A stretch of DNA of 64,000 nucleotides. It comes from Zygnema cylindricum. Taxonomy: Eukaryota > Streptophyta > Zygnematophyceae > Zygnematales > Zygnemataceae. How positions within the stretch are numbered: the first letter of the stretch is position 1; each line of letters begins with the position of its first letter. Below the pieces are notes generated by a model that was not told the origin of the DNA, made no database searches, and was given only the letters and a program-made list of their open reading frames with translations. Positions 22,390 through 33,985 of this stretch are shown here, in pieces. The DNA lies in NCBI GenBank assembly GCA_037447655.1, contig JBBHKE010003004.1:62001-126000 (forward strand), given 5' to 3'. The position numbers and the translations under genes were made by a program.

Positions 22390-22950
22390 AGTCTGAAACA
22401 ACCCAAAAATAGTGTAAACAGGGTAGTGAACTGAAAAAAAAAAGTTCAGAATGTTGGCTGTATAAACAATTATAATAAGTCGAAAACAACCCAAAAATAG
22501 TGTAAACACTGTGTAGCGAACTGAAAAAAACAATACAGTTCAGATTGTTGGTTGTATAAACAATTATAATAAGTCGAAAACAACCCAAAAATAGTGTAAA
22601 CACTGTGCAGTGAACTGAAAAAAACAATGCAGTTCAGATTGTTGGCTGTATAAACAATTATAATAAGTCGAAAACAACCCAAAAATAGCGTAAACAGTGT
22701 AGTGAACTGAAAAAAACAATGCAGTTCAGATTGTTGGCTGTAGAAACAATTATAATAAGTCGAAAACAACCCAAAAATAGAGTAAATATTGTGTAGTGAA
22801 CTGAAAAAAACAATACAGTTCAGATTGTTTGTTGTAGAAACAATTATAATAAGTCGAAAACAACCCAAAAATAGTGTAAACACTGTGTAATGAACTGAAA
22901 AAAAAAAATTCAGATTGTTGGTGTAGAAGCAATTATAATAAGTCGATTAC
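22390..22950. repeat. ~93-bp satellite, six units
   Basis: The landmark 'aacaacccaaaaatag' recurs at about 22396, 22485, 22579, 22673, 22765 and 22859, a period of 89-94 bp. Units differ by about 5-10%, mainly at 'tgtgtagtgaactg' and in the A-run. On the minus strand the units translate to a repeating Phe/Cys/Ile-rich frame, here taken as a by-product. Confidence 0.93.
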
Positions 22951-23449
22951 AACATAGATATAGTGCGTTAAACTGAATATAAGAAAATACTTCACATTGC
23001 AAATTGTTTTACAGTTAAAATGAACTATTAAAATACCCAACAACATTTGGCAATGTCACATGCAAGGTTGAACTTACATAGCTGTATAGAAGTCCGTAAT
23101 TGTTTGTCCTCCTTCCCTATGTGAATACACTATGTTAATATACTTTGTACCCGTTTTTGCAAGAATGGCGAAGAAGGGTGGTGGAAAGTACAAAGACACG
23201 ACACGGCAGAGAAGAGAGGGGCGTTCTGTGGAATAGCTGAGCGCAAGTACGGCAGTGTGCTGAAAGCCTCCACGTCGACAATGTCCCGAAGTCACAAAGA
23301 TTGTACACCATGCGGTTGGACGTCTCAATTTGAAGCCTAGTTGAAGTTTCACATCATTTTGGGTACCACATCACCTGTCACATTGTTTCGTTCAAGTCTA
23401 CGTGAGTCACAATTTTAAAGTAACACGTTATTTGGGTTTACATCCTAAT
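22951..23449. other. Intergenic stretch, nothing recognised
   Basis: No gene or repeat assigned. A 92-codon minus frame (23074-23352) has no recognisable motif. Confidence 0.5.
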
Positions 23450-24211
23450 TAGTGTTGTGTATCGGTAAAAAACTCATCGCGATAACACCGATACCGATAG
23501 TTATCGGTTATCGAACGGTCAGAGGTCCCGATATATCGGTGTGGGACCAACAAATTCCATATCGGCGATAACTTTTTAAAAATATAGTATGCGTACAATA
23601 GTACTATATAACATACTGTAGTATATTATTTTCATTATATAGCGTGGAATGCCACGTATAAGAATCTGTTTCGCGTATCTATTTAACTAAATTTTTTTAC
23701 GGACAGCGCTGCACATAAACGTAGACAATATATGTTAATACTTTATTGTTATAAAACTATACTATCGAAACGAAAAAATAAAAAACATTGTAAAATTTAT
23801 GAATCAAACTTTTTCCAAAAAAAGGACTGAAAGAAGCAAACGAACACAACTGTCAGACTGCCGCCATTTCCAGATGCCATATTTTGAAAATTCTGGCAGG
23901 AATTTTGAAAACCCCCTTAAATTAGGAATAATCGCGATTTTTTACCGGAATCGGGAGTAAGGGGGTCCGCTACGCGTCCGGGGAATACGACGTACAGTTG
24001 CGTGTGCAGGCCGTACATTTATATGTACGGTCCGTACAGTTATCGCCGATAGTTATCGTTATCGGCATTATCGCCGATAAGTACCCGATATGATCGGCTA
24101 CTTATCGGCGATAAGACCGATGTCGATATATCGTACCAATATATCGATTATCGGGAACCCGAAAAAAGGTCCGTATCGGTTATCGGTAAATCCTTACGAT
24201 ACACAACACTA
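23450..24211. mobile_element. 762-bp non-autonomous hAT-type element
   Basis: The termini share TAGTGTTGTGTATCG (15 bp, inverted) and begin with the hAT-typical TAGNG. An 8-bp target duplication ATCCTAAT lies at 23442-23449 and 24212-24219. The interior is dense in 'tatcggcgataa'-like dyads near both ends, as sub-terminal transposase sites would be. No transposase frame. Related to 6880-7298. Confidence 0.92.
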
Positions 24212-24429
24212 ATCCTAATGCTCTGAAAGTAGTACGGAGAATCTTCGCTAAAAACAAAGTTACAAGATTAAAGTTTCGGTTAAATGCGAAAGTACCCTAA
24301 CGTTATAAGCGATTCACGGTGTACCGGCCTGGGACTCTCCTCGCGAAGCTTGATACCGTACCGTACTATAAATGTTGCTTAAATCAAGAATGAAGACATA
24401 CTCTTAGTGTTTATTAATCCTAGAAGCAA

Positions 24430-24925
24430 TTTACTGTTCTGTTTCTGTACTGTCCATGTTATAATGTACACGTCAGAATATGGAACACCTTTCAGATGCT
24501 GCTAGGAATGATTCCCTCATGCGAACCGTACCGTACTTAAACCAAATCAGCCAATCACGCTAATTAAAGCGTACCGATGACGCCACGACTGCTAAGTCCG
24601 AATCTTTCACATCATGTGTAAACAAGAAAAAGACAAACTGAAGTACACCATCGCATCTCTCTCCACATCCGCCGTCCTTCGAAACAAATTAGCCGTACGC
24701 AGTAGTACAAACGACGAATAGACGCGTTGACCTGAATTATATTGACTGTACGGAAAGTGGTCAGTAAGATCCCTCGATTGATTCCTTCCTTTTGCGACGC
24801 TTCCATCTGAAGACTGTGCCATTGTTAAAGTCGAAACCCTAATCGATCTACTGCAGCCGCTACTTGAGAAAGAAACTGCCACGTGTCTTCCTCCAAAAAC
24901 CTCGTGACGTGGCAAGGAAGCAGCC
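24430..24925 (+). promoter_or_regulatory. Conserved upstream region of LRR gene A
   Basis: Aligns with the region upstream of gene B (43020-43166 plus 43933-44293), broken in B only by MITEs. A G-box-like CCACGTGT (24879-24886) and a TGACGTGG (24904-24911) just before the start codon are kept in both (B: 44247-44254). Core promoter not identified. Confidence 0.5.
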
Positions 24926-25012
24926 ATGGCGGCTATCAAACTCCTGATGACTACGACACTGCTTTTTATTTTCCACGTGGCACCCTCGTACGGAGTATGG
25001 CAGCACAAGACA
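24926..25012 (+). CDS. LRR gene A exon 1 (signal peptide)
   Basis: MAAIKLLMTTTLLFIFHVAP: Met, one Lys, then a hydrophobic core, followed by SYG. Near-identical to gene B exon 1. The donor position homologous to B's GTAAGT reads GCAAGT. Length 87 nt against 91 in B, changing phase. Confidence 0.75.
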
Positions 25013-25138
25013 GCAAGTTCCACAGCTCTCTGCTCAACCTTTCTCCGCCACTTCGATCTTCGTGCCTGCCTTCGCACGTGCAAAATATCTCTCTCATTCG
25101 CTCCGTGCGGCTTCTGACGTCATTCATTGCTGCTGCAG

Positions 25139-25262
25139 AGAGGGCGCTGCAGGCGGTGAAGGCGGCCGTCAAGAACAAGGGGCGATTTCCGGAGATCAAA
25201 TGTGGTACAAACTATTTCGGTTACTCTTTCGTGTGCGATAAATCCGGTCGCGTGACTCGGAT
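25139..25262 (+). CDS. LRR gene A exon 2 (LRR N-terminal cap)
   Basis: 124 nt, phase 1 to 2. RALQAVKAAVKNKG resembles the 'ALLALK' start of plant LRR N-caps; CGTNYFGYSFVCDKSGRVTR has the paired cysteines and the GRVT ending. Acceptor gctgcag, donor gtgagt. Confidence 0.88.
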
Positions 25263-25506
25263 GTGAGTGACTATTATTGCTTCGTGCACTCTCTGCTGCG
25301 ATCAGTTCGCACTAAAAAATCGCGCATTTTATAGATTCTATAGGCCTAATAACTAATAATAATAATTAATAACTGGCTGCCTAAATTCTCTGCTGCCATG
25401 CAATCCGCACTGAAAATCGCACTGAAAAATGTTGGTCACAGGCTGCCTGGATGTCCTGCTGAGATGCTCTTTGCGATGCTTGGGCGCTGTCGAGGCTTGC
25501 AACAGG

Positions 25507-25562
25507 GGGGGGAGGGGGGAAGGGGGGAGGGGTGAGAGGGGGGAGGGGGGAGGGAGGGGCGG
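25507..25562 (+). repeat. G-rich minisatellite in LRR gene A intron 2
   Basis: Repeats of ggggggaggggg. A shorter version is at 44994-45010 in gene B, so it predates the gene duplication. Confidence 0.8.
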
Positions 25563-27050
25563 AGAATGAAGGAACTCATTCATCGTTCGGGTGGGAGGGG
25601 GGTGCAGGGATATAGGGGACTTGGAATTGACGGGGAAAATTGCGCCGGAGATTGGCAACCTCACACGATTGACTTTTTTGTGAGTGATTCCTGGAAGGGG
25701 GGATGCATCTCAAACTGCAACAAGGAAAGAAAAGGCAAAAAACTAAACAATACTTTTCATAAAATACGACACGATATAAATCACATGTTACAGATTTATT
25801 TTCAACTTTCGTTTTTGCTGTCAAAATGGGGAAGGGGGCGGAGAGGGGGAATATTGTTGTTAGTAAATGCTTGGTTGGTGGATGCATATAATACGAAAAA
25901 AGAAATGAACTAAATCTTAATTGCAATAAAAAAAAGTACAATGTAAATCACATCTCTCATTTTTTTGAAATCTTTTGTTATGGTCGTTAATGAGGAAATG
26001 GTGGGAGAGGGCTAGGGTATTTTTTTTCTATTAGCTTTTATGTTCTCGTTTTTATCTTCGGGGAAAGAAAAAATATAATTTGAGCTTTCTTTGCTTTAAA
26101 TAGCCACCATAAACTGTCCCTTCGATTTCATCAAGCTATGAAAATACACAAATATTTCAAAATTATTTATGCCTTTTGCCTCCATACTATCATTGGACAA
26201 AAGATAAGAAGAAAAGGCTTATAATAGGGATTGGTGGGGTGTAAGAGGGAGTTGTGTGAGGAGAGACCCTAACCAACAATATATATTGCCCAATCAAAAG
26301 AATTTTCATATTTTGATTTTTACATCTTGTTTTTGTAAAGAGAAAACACATCATGTAACCATGTTTTAGGTCAATAGCACTTGTTGTTATTCCATTGGAA
26401 TTCACGCACTAAAACTCTTTGTAAGCGTGAAGACATCTCACCGGTTGTTTTTACGGTGAACATTCGTCGTTTTACTTTTGATGTTTTCAATTAACAACCA
26501 CCCCAGCCTAATAGCCCTTTACCATGTTAAGTTTTCCATTGCATTTTACGGTCCAATAGAATCACAGATTTCTTAGCTCGTCGTTATGCATGAAAGTTGG
26601 GGACGGATCTCACCTTTTTGAAATTTCCATTCGCATTGAACATGTACTTGAACCTGTGACAATCCAGCTATGTGTGTGAAAAGTCATTTGTTAAATTTTA
26701 ATGGAAATATGCATGTGTAGTTGCGGACCATCAATTCACCTCTTTCTTATGTGTGCAACTCAATTAATGCTAATGGAATTTCAACAAGTGCGATCGACTT
26801 TATTAACTTCAATTTGTAAAAGGAGAAGTAGAGGGCAAGAGTAGGGTGGCAAAATCGTTAATTGCAATTGCGAAACCATTTGTAATATGTCCATCACCTA
26901 TTCAAATTGCGTTGTCGGATGAAATCCTTCCGATGTATTTACTAGTACTTCATACTCAATTACCTTTGGTGAATTATTTTCTAACCAATACTAATGTGAC
27001 GGCATTTTGGATGGGGGTGGTTGGTGGGGTGCATATGCCCAATGTCTCAG

Positions 27051-27122
27051 ACGTCTGTCAAACAACACGTTCAGTGGAAGCATTCCATCATCAATCGGTC
27101 GACTGAAATATGTCATAGACAT
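27051..27122 (+). CDS. LRR gene A, LRR exon 1
   Basis: RLSNNTFSGSIPSSIGRLKY plus VID: canonical plant LRR (LxxNxFSGSIPxxIGxL). Acceptor ctcag, donor gtaaga, 72 nt phase 2. Confidence 0.93.
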
Positions 27123-27587
27123 GTAAGAATGGATTATGACCTTGTGCTTGAAGCCTAAATTCTGAAGAAATCTACATGCTATTAAGGATTGGTCTCGGAA
27201 CAGGGCTGATGACACATAGGAGGGATTTCAACATTGTATACGTGCTAGTATATTTCTTACTCAGTGTAAGGTATTGCGATATGTTTCATTTAGTTGTAAT
27301 CATCAAAGGATATTGTACTGAAGTTATTGAAGATGTAACGTATAAAATGGACACCACGGATTATCACTTTAATTTGAAAATATGTGGAGAATGTAGAACT
27401 CTTTCGTAACAATTTTTAAAGGTATATACACAATTTTTGCTTCAAAGTGAAGATTGGATATAAATGGTGAAGAAAAGCAACATAGAACTAGTACAAATGG
27501 TCGTCTTCTCTCCACTCCTATAGCTTTCGCCTCCCATCGTCTTCTTTTTGTATTTTCCCACTTTTTCTTCCTGTGCACAAATTTTTT

Positions 27588-27812
27588 TCCCTTCTCCCCC
27601 CTCATCTCCCCTCCTCTCCCCTCCTTTTTCCTCCCCTCCCCTCCCTTACCCTCCTTCCCCTACACCCTTTCCCCATACACTCCCCTCCCCTTCCATCCCT
27701 CCTCTTCTTTCCCTCCCCTCTCCTCCACTCCACTCCCCCCTTTCCTCCCCTCCCCTATCTACCCCTCCTCTCCCTCGTTTTGCCCTCCCCTCCCTTCCCC
27801 TTCCCTCCTGAA
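27588..27812. repeat. Polypyrimidine tract in LRR gene A
   Basis: About 220 bp of C/T-only sequence about 470 bp after LRR exon 1. An equivalent tract is at 53950-54190, about 440 bp after LRR exon 1 of gene B. Pro/Ser-rich frames here are composition artefacts. Confidence 0.9.
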
Positions 27813-28352
27813 AAAATGCAAGGATAATTGCTAATTTTAAAATCAGCGTTTTCACGAAAAAATTCACGGGCACCAAAATTCAAATGTTCAAGCTGGTAAA
27901 ATTTGACGTCCTAGTTTTTGAAACTGCGTATTTGGGCCTATAGATATCTAGTGTGAAATTTCAACTGTTTCTAGGTTTTTATCATACGGGAAAGTAGGTG
28001 TCCGCAAACTCTACGAACAAATTACAGATTTTATTTACAATTTAATGATAAAATGTTTTCACATAGCCAATTTCAAAAGCCGATTCTGGAATTTAAGCAT
28101 AGTCGTATACAAATGTGTTGACTTTGGTTTAACTTTTGTGTTGGACACTTGTCTATTGGAGCGCTAGAGACATTATCCAAATGATTAAATTTCAGCTTGT
28201 ATTTGAACCTAAGAGTAATAGTTCTCCAACTTCCTTAATTGCAAAACTAGTTGGAATTGTTATGTATTCTACTTCAAGTAAAAGTACTCCAGCTGAAAAA
28301 TTACTAACTTAAAGACTTCCTTTGGTGATGGCGAGGATGTTGGTTGTAATAG

Positions 28353-28424
28353 ATATTTGCGTGACAACAATTTTACTGGGAACATTCCACAGTCCATCGG
28401 TCAAATGACATCCCTCCAATTATT
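28353..28424 (+). CDS. LRR gene A, LRR exon 2
   Basis: YLRDNNFTGNIPQSIGQMTS then LQL. Acceptor gtaatag, donor gtaaga, 72 nt phase 2. Confidence 0.92.
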
Positions 28425-30420
28425 GTAAGAACGAGTAATGAACAAAGCCAATTGTTACTTGATAAATGATTTAAGACTAGGTTTGAAAACGTTATTAAGG
28501 CGTAAAGGGATTTTTAGCAATTCAAGTATGTTGACGCAAGTTTTTATATTGCACAGTAGTGTATTTTTCATCATTAAATTCTTTTGACTAACATAATGCA
28601 CATCCCTTTGGAAAGATTTATGGTATAAGATTGACACTATAAATAGTCAATTTCATTATAAAGCAACTTAAACCTATTAAATAGCTTCTTATTATAATAT
28701 AGAGCTCCTAATACTTCCAAACAAATATTGACAAAATCTAAAGGAACAAGTAACGTAGAGTGTACAAAATTCTCCTCCTTGTCTTCTTGTACGGCCCCCC
28801 GCAATCCCTCCTTGAGGACTCATACTTCTCTTTCATTCTTGTTTTCTTATTCTTTAAATTTCGTGCACAATTCTTTCTTAGCCTACCTTTTCCCCTCTTA
28901 CTCTTTTCTCCTCATACCACTTGCTTCTCATCCACTCGTAGCCTCTTTACTCCTTTTGTCCTTTCTCAATGTCGAATTGCTAGTGCTTCCATTGTCCTTC
29001 CTTTATCTTGAACTAACTATCTTAGTGCTTTTGCCGATAAGGAAAACCTAATAGAGAGAGTGGTGATCAGATGGCGTGAGAGAGAAGGAGAGAATGGAGG
29101 TTGGGGGGAAGTGAGATTTTCCAAAAGAACGGGGAAAGGGAGATTTGTTAAGTTCAACATAACATCAGACTGAGAAACAAACTTGCACACTAACTAATAG
29201 GAGCAAACAGAATTCACAAAGCTAACGCACTCATACACTGAAAGAATCAACACAAAGGTTCTCAATAAAATACGCATATATACTTCTAAACTTACGTGTC
29301 CTTCAAGGTTCCTCCACATCCAGAGTTTCCTTAAATCCTTAAATTTTGGACAAGCACCACTACTCAAACTCCTTAGGTGCCCTATCCCCAATGATGGATG
29401 TCCATCTTTGGTTGCAAAGGTAGTTGGCATTTTAAAGTGCATTGCCTCATAGATACGTAACATGTTTAAAACTATGGATCGTGGCCCCACCTATTTTTAT
29501 TCATGGTCTTGTTCATCCTCTCTCTTATTCTGTTTGAATCGTGTAAATTCAAGAATTAAACTTGTGCCTTGTCTCCCAATCTTCTATCAATAGGCTTTAT
29601 AGGCACGAATTCTCCTCCATTATTTAGCCAGACTGATTTCAACTTACGTTCAAAGTGTCACTTCGCCAAAAATCCCACTCTTTTGAACTTGTCCAAAGTT
29701 CTAGCTCTCAGACATATGTGTTCTTGATAACCCCCTTCTTCTCCTCAAATGTGTAAAACAACCGGTGACGCCCATATGCGCAGGTAACCTATTGATGCCA
29801 TATGCGTTCTCTATAAAATCGTACCATAGTATCACTAACAAAACCTTGAAACTACTGTCACGCAAAAGCTTGGACAACTATGCTTAGGTCTTGGTAGCCG
29901 TGACCCTGCCTCCTACTTTTTGCATCGGAGGTTCATTGATATGGTTCACATCACCATTAGAAATGTATAAGGTGTCATGGAACACGACTTTAGTTAAACT
30001 CTTTTTGCAAAAATCATCCCAATATTGCAGATCTCACTTGACTTACTTGACTTAACATTGATCTTCTTAAGGCTGTCAATTTTGTGATGTCCATGAATAA
30101 ACTCTCATCAGATCAAGCATGGTATATCGCCCTTGTATCTATCTTCAACTTTGATCTCATCTCTCACCGCTTCTATACTTCTCATGGACGTGAGCGTAAA
30201 TTCAAAGACATACATAAAGAAATTGCGAAATTGGGGAACTGGTCACCAAAGTCATCTCAAGCTCAATTAAATTAACACGTCCACACCCAAGAAGTGTCCA
30301 CGTCCTTCTCTTTGTCGTTTGCAACCTAGGTCATCTCGGTTTTGGCCTCTACGAGTGTAGTATCTGCAACCACCGTCAAATCGATCACAATACTAAGTGC
30401 TAATGCTTCTCAAGCGGGGG
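28425..30420. other. Long intron stretch, no gene assigned
   Basis: Frames at 28728-29051 (plus), 29194-29490 (minus) and 30084-30275 (plus) have no motif I recognise. The right part is probably retrotransposon debris continuing from the gag-like fragment. Confidence 0.5.
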
Positions 30421-31170
30421 CAAATATGGCACGGCTTGTCCTTCTGTATAGTTAGATTAAAAGTGTCCAACCTCTTGGCACTTGTGACATGTCCCAGTCT
30501 AAGGATCACAGTTCGACTTGAATTCTTGACGTAATAGCTTGCCCATTACCTCTCCCACCTCTACCTCTAAGATTTCCTTTAACACCCTCTCTCCTTTTAA
30601 GTGCATTTAGCTCCGAGGTTAGTGTGGCTACATCAATTGGTAATTTTTTTGAACCTTTACTTGTAACTTCCTTTGACTTTTCTATCGTATTCAAATGGTG
30701 AAGTTCGTACCTAAATGTAGCATATCTTTTCGGTTGGAAAATCACTAAAAGTATCCAACCTCGGTGGTCGCTTTGGAACACTTGCAATATCTCATTCTTT
30801 TGCAAAATTTTGTTGAGTCTAGCTAGATGCTCAACCAAAATATGGAACCTTATAGCTTGCCCATTACCTCTCCCACCTCTACCTCTAAGATTTCCTTTAA
30901 CACCCTCTCTCCTTTGAAGTGCATTTAGCTCCGAGGTTAGTGTGGCTATATCAATTGATTATTTTCTTGAACCTTTACTTGTATCTTCCTTTGACTTTTC
31001 TATCGTATTCAAATGGTGAAGTTCGTACCTAAATATAGCATTTCTCTTCGATTGGAAAATCACTTAAAGTATCCAACCTCAGTGGTCGCTTTGGAACACT
31101 TGCAATATCTCATTCTTTTGCAAAATTTTGTCGAGTCTAGCTAGATGCTCAACCAAAATATGGAACCTTT
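30420..31170 (-). pseudogene. Copia gag fragment, internally duplicated
   Basis: The minus strand reads EHLARLNKILQKNEILQVFQ, a basic RGRGGRGNGQ stretch, then CHKCQEVGHF, a damaged CCHC knuckle typical of Copia gag. A ~317-bp segment is tandemly duplicated (30533-30850 and 30851-31168), and both carry stops or frame changes. No LTR was found near it. It lies antisense in the long intron of LRR gene A. Confidence 0.65.
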
Positions 31171-31379
31171 TACTCTATCATCTATATCCATATTGCTTTT
31201 AACTTTCAACTAAAAAAATTCCTTAATTGCATAGTTAACCATGTTTTTAGCTTTCTCAACTTGGTTATCCAATACATTTTAGCACTCATGAGTGTCGTGG
31301 GTCAAAAAATGATCATAAACCGAACATTTACACCCACGCCAGCCAATTCATTTTAACGGCCCCAACTGAATGTGAGGAC

Positions 31380-33240
31380 TATAGGGGCGAAAGATAGAAT
31401 ACGAATGCACGAATATACATTAGTGAAGGGCTAGTGCGCATCTAAATGTTCTCTTTTTACCTCTACTTCGTTAGAAAGTGTAAGAGAGCCAAATATAGAA
31501 AGGGGTCTTTTCCCGATGCAAATGTGAACGTTTTGTTTCTTTTTCTACAATCTTTTGATTTCTGGTTTCTTTTGTTTTCTTTATCACAAGAAAAAAACTT
31601 TTTAATTCCCGAAGGTATGTTTAGTATATATTGATATTGTACATCGCCACTTTGACTTCGAAAGCACCACTCTTGGGTGATCTGAGTGGTGATTTGGTAT
31701 TGGGGTGTGTTTCAAAGGGATTTCTCTAACAAACGATTAGAAATGCAGCCACTTTATACAATTATTTTCTTACGATACAATTAGATTTAAAAAAAAAAAC
31801 ATGTCGTGTTATCTCTAATTTCCTATTTCAAATATAAAAAAGATAAAAAGGGAGAAGGGAGGGGGTGAAACGGAGAGGGGGCAGGGAGGGGGCTGGTCAA
31901 ATACATGAATTACAAGAAAATCTAGTAGAAATTTGTATGTCAATTTTAGGGAGGATGATGTTGTATACATCATACCTTTTATTGCCCTCTCTTTTCCCCC
32001 TCTTTCCTCTCCTTCACCCCTCACTCTTGAGATGAGTCCCTTATAAATGCCATAAAAACACAAAAAAATGTCTGGATTTTTTAAATGCGAGTAAAATTCA
32101 AACAAATAATCATTTTTGAAAATGCATGAAAGATGCCCAAATGTTTTGGGATGAAATTAGAAAAATAATCGGAAAGGTGTAATTGACAATCTACGAAAAA
32201 AAAAGGAAGTAGGGTAGGTTTCACTGATTAAAAAATTGCTAGCTATATGATCGAACCATTAAATCTCACATTGATTTATGTAAGGTTTGGCAAATTATAT
32301 GAGAAAAGAAATCGGATCCAAAATGTTGGTTAAGTCAATTGAGAATGTAAGAAAACGTAGATGGTCGAAAATAGGTTGTTTGAGGAATTTTTTATTTTCA
32401 AGAAATATGATACTAGTTAATTTCGATAATAAGATGATGACAATTTAAGTTTCTCGAAACCAGCAACACAACAACCAAATAGGAGATCCGAAAATGGGAG
32501 ATCAGTTTTAGGGCCGTAAAATTTAGATGATAATTCAAAAACCGTGCAGAAGAAAAAAAAGGGGAAAGAAATAGAGATGTTCAAAATTGAGGATAAATAT
32601 CTCGAGAGAACTTTCGAACAATCCACCACATCATCTCGTCTCTTTTTTTCTCTGATAATAAAAACGTCATTTAAGCAAAGTGTGTAATGATAAATTTAAA
32701 AGAACATACAAATCTCCTTCATCCTTAAATTAATCTATAAAATGCTTAGCAGGAAATACCAAAAATACCCATTGGAGATTGACTGGGCGATAAATCCATT
32801 CCCAAAAATCTCGTTTTTATTGTCTCTCTACAATTATCAACAAGGTTAACCACACTATTTAATTTAGAAAGACCCTTCCGAGTCTACAAACTGTTGGACT
32901 CTTCACACTCAGATTGGTTAAAAGAAAAAACTTAATGAGAACGCAAGAAAAAATGATATAACGGGAAAGAAAGAAAGGGGAAAACGAATGAAAAGGACAC
33001 ACGAACGCATTTATCAAGGGTTCTAGTGGGGGCAATAACGAGTTACATTAAAGAGATAAATGCCTTAAGTTTTCATATGCCTTTGTTTTTGTGAGGCAAG
33101 GAGATGGTTGGGTCAATTTCACCAGAATCAACTGAAAAATAATGAAATAATCGGATTCTCGACTTTTGAACGTGCCATATTGAATAAAATGACTTCCAGG
33201 TGTATTACTTAACTTAGTTTGGTGTATTCTCATCAAAATG
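31380..33240. repeat. Intron segment duplicated between LRR genes A and B
   Basis: 31380-31985 matches 54625-55185 and 31985-33240 matches 61745-62995, in the same order. The B interval between them (55186-61744) holds two LRR exons and the polypurine/Copia block, absent at this point in A. Confidence 0.8.
31487..31775 (+). repeat. ~290-bp dispersed repeat, copy 3
   Basis: Close match to 3285-3575, inside the duplicated intron segment of gene A. Confidence 0.88.
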
Positions 33241-33288
33241 ATGCTAACTGAGGAATGGGTTGTCGAGATGGATATTCTCGGTGTCCAG

Positions 33289-33360
33289 ATTGTTATTTAA
33301 CAACAAGTTGAGTGGAAGCATTCCATCGTCCATCGGTAACCTCTCAAAAATTTATTATAT
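33289..33360 (+). CDS. LRR gene A, LRR exon 3
   Basis: LLFNNKLSGSIPSSIGNLSK then IYY. Acceptor tccag, donor gtaaga. Confidence 0.92.
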
Positions 33361-33485
33361 GTAAGACTGGATAATGAGCAAAATCAATGTTCCACAGATA
33401 GTGGGGTAAAAAGTCGTTGGAAGTAAGGGCTTAAGGTTGGAGGGTTTGTTTGCAAAAAAATGAATGTTGGAAATAAAATACTCGG

Positions 33486-33530
33486 AATCATTTTATCGTC
33501 CATAGATCAAGCCTTACACCTTTATAAATT
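33486..33530 (+). pseudogene. Relic short LRR exon (acceptor lost)
   Basis: Reads IILSSIDQALHLYK before gtaag. Same 45-nt frame as 33806-33850, but the acceptor reads ctcgg instead of ttcag. Confidence 0.5.
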
Positions 33531-33609
33531 GTAAGTTGTAGTTCGTGCTAAATAGAAGGCATTTGAAAGGGAGGGGATGTTGGTGGGGTGGGTATGTTTA
33601 CTGTTATAG

Positions 33610-33681
33610 TGATCTATCTGGCAACCATTTGAGTGGAAGCATTCCATCGTCCATCGGTCAACTCTCAAGACTTGCGTATAT
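33610..33681 (+). CDS. LRR gene A, LRR exon 4
   Basis: DLSGNHLSGSIPSSIGQLSR then LAY. Acceptor ttatag, donor gtaaga. Confidence 0.93.
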
Positions 33682-33805
33682 GTAAGACTGAATTATGAGC
33701 AAAACCAATGTTCCACAGAAAGTGGGGTAGAAAGTTGTTGGAAGTAAGGGCTTAAGGTTGGAGGGTTTGTTTGCAAAAAAATGAATGTTGGAATAAAGTA
33801 TTCAG

Positions 33806-33850
33806 AATCATTTTATCGTCCATCGATCAAGCCTTACACCTTAATAAATT
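33806..33850 (+). CDS. Possible short (45-nt) LRR exon
   Basis: Between LRR exons 4 and 5: IILSSIDQALHLNK with acceptor ttcag and donor gtaag, phase 2 to 2, so inclusion would not break the frame. It lacks the first third of a repeat. May be a decaying or optional exon. Confidence 0.45.
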
Positions 33851-33913
33851 GTAAGTTCGAGTTCATTTGAAAGGGAGGGGATGTTGGTGGGGTGGGTATG
33901 TTTGCTATTATAG

Positions 33914-33985
33914 TAATCTATCTGGCAACCAGTTGAGTGGAAAAATGCCATCGTCCATCGGTCAACTCTCAAGCCTTGAAACCTT
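33914..33985 (+). CDS. LRR gene A, LRR exon 5
   Basis: NLSGNQLSGKMPSSIGQLSS then LET. Acceptor ttatag, donor gtaaga. Confidence 0.93.

Noticed and set aside
22217-22932. Cys/Phe/Ile-rich repetitive minus-strand proteins
   Set aside because: Translation of the ~93-bp satellite; the unit length is not constantly divisible by three, so the frame shifts between units.
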